Source of the DNA: Streptomyces echinoruber
Lineage (GTDB): Bacteria > Actinomycetota > Actinomycetes > Streptomycetales > Streptomycetaceae
Reading direction: 5' to 3'
Assembly (NCBI RefSeq): GCF_014651135.1
Contig: NZ_BMWH01000004.1
Location: 186,001-250,000, forward strand
DNA length: 64,000 nucleotides
A model generated the notes under the pieces. It had not been told where the DNA came from, did no database searches, and worked only from the letters and a program-made list of their open reading frames with translations. Below, piece after piece: positions 60,547-64,000 of this stretch; the stretch's first letter is position 1, and every line of letters begins with the position of its first letter. The translations under genes and the position numbers were made by a program.

Positions 60547-62480
60547 GGGACCAGGCCGGCCGCCGCCGGGCCCGACGCCTCGCCATCGGCACCGTGGTGG
60601 TGCTCGCACTGGCCGGGATGAACGGGCCCTGGCTGTACCGCTTCGGCACCGCGCGCTACCACCAGTACGTCATCGACCAACCCGAGTACAAGGCCGACAA
60701 CGGCCACTGGCAGATCGTCCGGTTCCCGCCGCAGTACCGCCAGGACACCATCCACGCGGTGCTGCTGCACACCGGCAAGGTCCTGATGATCGCCGGCTCG
60801 GGCAACAACCAGGACAACTTCGACGCCAAGAAGTTCGACACCCGCCTCTGGGACCCGGTGAAGGGCACGATCAAGAAGATCCCCACGCCCAAGGACCTCT
60901 TCTGCACCGGCCACACCCAGCTCGCCGACGGCAACGTCCTCATCGCGGGCGGCACCAAGCGGTACGAGAAGCTCAAGGGCGACGTCACCAAGGCCGGCGG
61001 CCTGATGATCGTCCACAACGAGAACCCGGACAAGCCGATCACCCTGCCCGCGGGCACGCGGTTCACCGGCAGGACCAACCACAAGACGTTCGTCTCCAAG
61101 GACCCGGTGCTCGTCCCGCGCGCCAGGAAGGTATTCGACCGCAGGACCGGCCGGTGGCTGCGCAACGACCCCGGCCTGGGCCGCATCTACGTCGAGGCGC
61201 AGCGCAAGGGCGCCCGGTACGAGACCGGCACCCAGGACAACTACCGGGTGCGGGGCCTCAAGGGCGCCGACGCCCGCAACACCTACGGCATCGCGCAGAA
61301 ACTCGCCCTGGACAAGAAGGACTTCCAGGGCATCCGCGACGCCTTCGAGTTCGACCCGGTCGCCGAGAGGTACATCAAGGTCGACCCGATGAACGAGGCC
61401 CGCTGGTACCCGACGCTCACCACCCTGAGCGACGGGAGGATCCTCAGCGTCTCCGGCCTCGACGACATCGGCCAACTGGTCCCCGGCAAGAACGAGATCT
61501 TCGACCCGCGGACCCGGAAGTGGACGTACACGAAAAAGATCCGCCAGTTCCCCACCTACCCGGCGCTGTTCCTGCTGCAGAACGGCAAGCTGTTCTACTC
61601 CGGCTCCAACGCCGGCTACGGCCCGGACGACGTCGGCCGCGACCCGGGCGTCTGGGACGTGGACACCAACGCCTTCACCAAGCTGCCCGGCCTGAGCGAC
61701 GCGCACCTGATGGAGACCTCCGGCACGGTCATGCTGCCGCCCGCGCAGGACGAGCGGTTCCTGGTGATCGGCGGCGGCGGGGTCGGCGAGTCCAAGCTGT
61801 CCAGCAGGAAGACCCGGCTGATCGACCTGCGGGCGAAGCACCCGCGCTTCACCGACGGCCCGTCGCTGGAGAAGGGCACCCGCTACCCGCAGTCCTCGAT
61901 CCTGCCCGACGACACCGTGCTGGTCTCCGGCGGCTCGCAGGACTACCGGGGCCGCAGCGACTCCAACATCCTGCAGGCGCGGCTCTACCACCCGGACACC
62001 AACACCTTCGAGCGGGTCGCCGACCCGCTGGTGGGCCGCAACTACCACTCCGGGTCGATCCTGCTGCCCGACGGGCGCGTGATGTTCTTCGGCTCCGACT
62101 CGCTCTACGGCGACAAGGCCAACACCAGGCCCGGCAGGTTCGAGCAGCGCATCGAGATCTACACGCCGCCGTACCTGTACCACGGGGCGCGGCCCGACCT
62201 GTCGGGCGGCCCGAAGACCGTCGCGCGCGGCGCCTCCGCCACGTTCACCTCACGGCACGCCTCCGCGATCAGGAAGCTGCGGCTGATCCGGCCGAGCGCG
62301 TCGACGCACGTCACGGACGTCGACCAGCGGTCCGTCGCGGTGGACTTCACCACCTCCGGCGACCGGGTGAAGGTGACCGTGCCGAAGAACCGGAACCTGG
62401 TGCAGTCCGGCTGGTACATGCTGTTCGCGGTGGACGACCAGGGGACGCCGAGCGTGGCGCAGTGGGTCAGGGTGCCGTAG
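60543..62480 (+). CDS. glxA: GlxA, mononuclear copper radical oxidase
   Basis: A 645-residue oxidase anchored by an N-terminal helix (about 12-32). It has the kelch-propeller and C-terminal Ig-like domain of the galactose/glyoxal oxidase family. Cys121 (DLFCTGHT) can cross-link to Tyr289 in ARWYPT, with Trp288 beside it. Axial Tyr and a copper His are in RNYHSGS, and the second His in STHVTDVDQR. Aligning ARWY with the ARGY of galactose oxidase supports this. It oxidises the CslA glycan, making H2O2. Coupled to cslA by a 4-nt overlap. Confidence 0.94.
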   Translation: MRDQAGRRRARRLAIGTVVVLALAGMNGPWLYRFGTARYHQYVIDQPEYKADNGHWQIVRFPPQYRQDTIHAVLLHTGKVLMIAGSGNNQDNFDAKKFDTRLWDPVKGTIKKIPTPKDLFCTGHTQLADGNVLIAGGTKRYEKLKGDVTKAGGLMIVHNENPDKPITLPAGTRFTGRTNHKTFVSKDPVLVPRARKVFDRRTGRWLRNDPGLGRIYVEAQRKGARYETGTQDNYRVRGLKGADARNTYGIAQKLALDKKDFQGIRDAFEFDPVAERYIKVDPMNEARWYPTLTTLSDGRILSVSGLDDIGQLVPGKNEIFDPRTRKWTYTKKIRQFPTYPALFLLQNGKLFYSGSNAGYGPDDVGRDPGVWDVDTNAFTKLPGLSDAHLMETSGTVMLPPAQDERFLVIGGGGVGESKLSSRKTRLIDLRAKHPRFTDGPSLEKGTRYPQSSILPDDTVLVSGGSQDYRGRSDSNILQARLYHPDTNTFERVADPLVGRNYHSGSILLPDGRVMFFGSDSLYGDKANTRPGRFEQRIEIYTPPYLYHGARPDLSGGPKTVARGASATFTSRHASAIRKLRLIRPSASTHVTDVDQRSVAVDFTTSGDRVKVTVPKNRNLVQSGWYMLFAVDDQGTPSVAQWVRVP

Positions 62481-62668
62481 CGGCACTGCTGAAGTCAGGG
62501 TGCCGCCGCGGCACGACTGGGACTGGAGCCAGGGTGCCGCAGCGGCACGGCTGCCGGGGCGCCCCCTGGTGCCGTCTCGGCGCCGGGGGCGCCCCTTGTG
62601 CCGCCCCGGCGCTACCGCGGCTTCCGGGAGCCACTACGGCTTCCGGGAGCCACTACCGCTACCGGGAG
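62481..62668. other. Convergent glxA-cslZ spacer with repeats
   Basis: Contains GGGTGCCGC-AGCGGCAC-type dyads (about 62485-62550) and tandem units of GGCTTCCGGGAGCCACTAC (about 62613-62660). It probably terminates both genes. Confidence 0.5.
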
Positions 62669-63730
62669 CTACCGCGAGGCCCGGGCGAGCTTCAGGGCGT
62701 ACTGCGGCCACCACTGCCCCGCCCTGGGGCCGCCCTTGCAGGTGCCGTCGGACTCGCCGGGCCGCTTGACCCACAGGTAGGCGTCCACCAGCGGGTCGGC
62801 GGTCCGGATGGTGGGCGGTTCGCCGAGGGCGCGGCCGGGCGGGTTGCACCAGCGCTCGTCCGGACTGCCGCCGGTGTAGGGGCCGTTGCCGTTGCGGCTG
62901 GTGTCGACGACGAAGTGCTTGCCGCCGGTCCTGGCGGCCAGCTGCCTGCCGTAGGCGAGGGAGTCCCGCGTGGAGTAGAAGTTGGCGACGTTGACGGCGA
63001 AGCCGTCGGCCTGGTCGACGCCGGCCCGTCGCAGGGGCTGCACGACCTGGTCGGGGTGGCCCCAGCCGGCGTTGCCGGCGTCCACGTACACCTTCGTGTT
63101 CCGCAGCGACTTCAGCCGGGTGACGGCGCCCTTGAGGAGGTCGTAGCGCTCCTCCTGGTACTGGGCCGGGGTGCAGCCGTCCACCAGGTGCAGCACCGCG
63201 TCCGGCTCCAGGACCACCGTCGCGGAGCGGTCGCCGATGCCCCGCGCCACGGCCTCGAGCCAGGCGCGGTAGGCGTCGCCGTCGGCGGCGCCGCCCTGCG
63301 AGTACTGGCCGCAGTCGCGGTGCGGGATGTTGTAGAGCACGAGCAGGGCCGTACGGCCGGCCTTCTCGGCGGCCTCGGTGAAGCCCCGCGCCTCCTGCTC
63401 GGGGTCGTCCGGGCCGATCCACTCCCCCGTCGGCTGCTCGGCGATCTTCCGGATCTGCGCGGCCTCGGCCTTCTTGCCCTGCTTCAAGTACGCGGCGACC
63501 TGCCGGGCCGCGTTGCTGTCCGGATTGACCCAGAACGGGTCGGCCTCCCGGGGCTGCTGGGTGATGGTGGCGGTGACGGTTTCGCCCTTGCCGTTGCCGT
63601 TGCCGTCGTCCCCTCTTCCGTCTCCGCCTCCGGAGGAACACCCCGCGGCCAGCAGCACCGTCGCCGCCGCCCCCGCCGCCAGTACGGACGCCCGCCTTTT
63701 CGCCGACGGGACCCCCCTGCTGCCGTACAT
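62669..63730 (-). CDS. cslZ: CslZ, GH6 endoglucanase-like lipoprotein
   Basis: A 353-residue exported protein with lipobox LLAAGC (Cys about 31) and a Gly/Asp-rich tether. The GH6 domain shows LLVLYNIPHRDCGQYSQGG (first catalytic loop), VVLEPDAVLHL, TKVYVDAGNAGWGHP, and FVVDTSRNGNGPY, with carboxylates in the expected places. It can trim beta-1,4-glucan at the cell surface. The position next to cslA-glxA matches CslZ of S. lividans and S. coelicolor. ATG at 63730 has AAGGGGGG upstream. It points toward glxA. Confidence 0.88.
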   Translation of the reverse strand: MYGSRGVPSAKRRASVLAAGAAATVLLAAGCSSGGGDGRGDDGNGNGKGETVTATITQQPREADPFWVNPDSNAARQVAAYLKQGKKAEAAQIRKIAEQPTGEWIGPDDPEQEARGFTEAAEKAGRTALLVLYNIPHRDCGQYSQGGAADGDAYRAWLEAVARGIGDRSATVVLEPDAVLHLVDGCTPAQYQEERYDLLKGAVTRLKSLRNTKVYVDAGNAGWGHPDQVVQPLRRAGVDQADGFAVNVANFYSTRDSLAYGRQLAARTGGKHFVVDTSRNGNGPYTGGSPDERWCNPPGRALGEPPTIRTADPLVDAYLWVKRPGESDGTCKGGPRAGQWWPQYALKLARASR

Positions 63731-63841
63731 CCAACCCCCCTTGGGTGCACCGTGCGAGGTACCAATCCTGGCACAAGGGACACCTCGCCGTGGGGGCGTC
63801 CGGAGGGTGCCGGGTTGCCACGACGGCGACTTGAGGGGGTG

Positions 63842-64000
63842 TCAGGGCGTGCTGCCGGTCAGGTACGCCGAGACGACCACGTTCGCGCGGTAGGTGCCCG
63901 TGGCGCGGTCGAAGGGGCCGCCGCAGGTGATCAGGCGGAGTTCGGCGCGGCCGGTCCGGCGGGTGCCGTAGGCGCGGTGGGCGTCGAAGTGGTCGCGGGG
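63842..64000 (-). CDS. Sortase (class F-like), C-terminal end
   Basis: Only the last 52 residues are in the window. They contain the sortase catalytic Cys in RLITCGGPFD followed by ATGTYRANVVVSAYL, the normal C-terminal strand. Without the N-terminus its class is a guess, but the short LITCGGPFD pattern is that of class F sortases of actinobacteria. The start lies beyond the right edge. Confidence 0.8.
   Translation of the reverse strand, partial: PRDHFDAHRAYGTRRTGRAELRLITCGGPFDRATGTYRANVVVSAYLTGSTP

Overview
The window is typical Streptomyces chromosome: very high G+C with strong third-position bias, a complete ceb cellobiose locus, a SARP regulator, a c-di-GMP enzyme of the CdgA type and the CslA/GlxA hyphal-tip glycan genes. 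No transposase, integrase, CRISPR array or rRNA was seen. From memory, the order of the conserved genes resembles the S. coelicolor segment from about SCO2794 to SCO2838. That is recall, not a computed alignment.

Left part (1-7.9 kb): the start of a secreted protein, a DUF2690 secreted protein, then cebR (minus) next to cebE-cebF-cebG-bglC (plus). CebR operators lie before cebE and over the bglC start codon. The products import cello-oligosaccharides and hydrolyse them in the cytoplasm. No transporter ATPase is encoded here.

Accessory island (7.9-27.4 kb), between bglC and a chitinase gene. A seven-gene, translationally coupled minus-strand operon encodes a UbiA/DPPR-synthase-like prenyltransferase, a GT2, an LPG-synthase-type membrane protein, a class III aminotransferase, a sugar epimerase/reductase, a second GT2 and a membrane EEP hydrolase. 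An aldo/keto reductase follows upstream. Facing it is a plus-strand set: SARP regulator, GalU, a ThDP enzyme, an MFS exporter, a galactosyltransferase-like GT, a truncated RapZ paralog, a YvcK paralog and a small GT-A-like protein. A second EEP paralog that has lost catalytic residues closes the island. It looks like a specialised pathway built around nucleotide sugars and polyprenyl-phosphate sugars. I could not assign a product.

Middle (27.7-42.8 kb): GH18 chitinase, a two-component system, small secreted and hypothetical proteins, a methyltransferase-fold protein, an HTH/TPR regulator, a PAP2 phosphatase, and a three-gene operon made of an Fe-S PD-(D/E)XK nuclease, a protein of unknown family and an SF1 helicase. 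This resembles a Dna2/AddAB enzyme split over separate chains and is the best candidate here for an undescribed DNA-processing system.

Right part (42.8-64 kb): three identical tRNA-Lys(CTT) genes, two of them inside a perfect 181-bp direct repeat 10,406 bp apart. Between and after them are a membrane-bound XRE protein, a DUF4232 lipoprotein, an arylmalonate-decarboxylase-like enzyme, a luciferase-like oxidoreductase, cdgA, an M6 protease, an IclR regulator, an AA10 LPMO with a DasR-type dre site, an SPFH protein, an NlpC/P60 hydrolase and a FadR-type regulator. The window ends with cslA-glxA, the convergent GH6 gene cslZ and the end of a sortase gene. LPMO, CslA, GlxA and CslZ together make and process the beta-glycan at hyphal tips.
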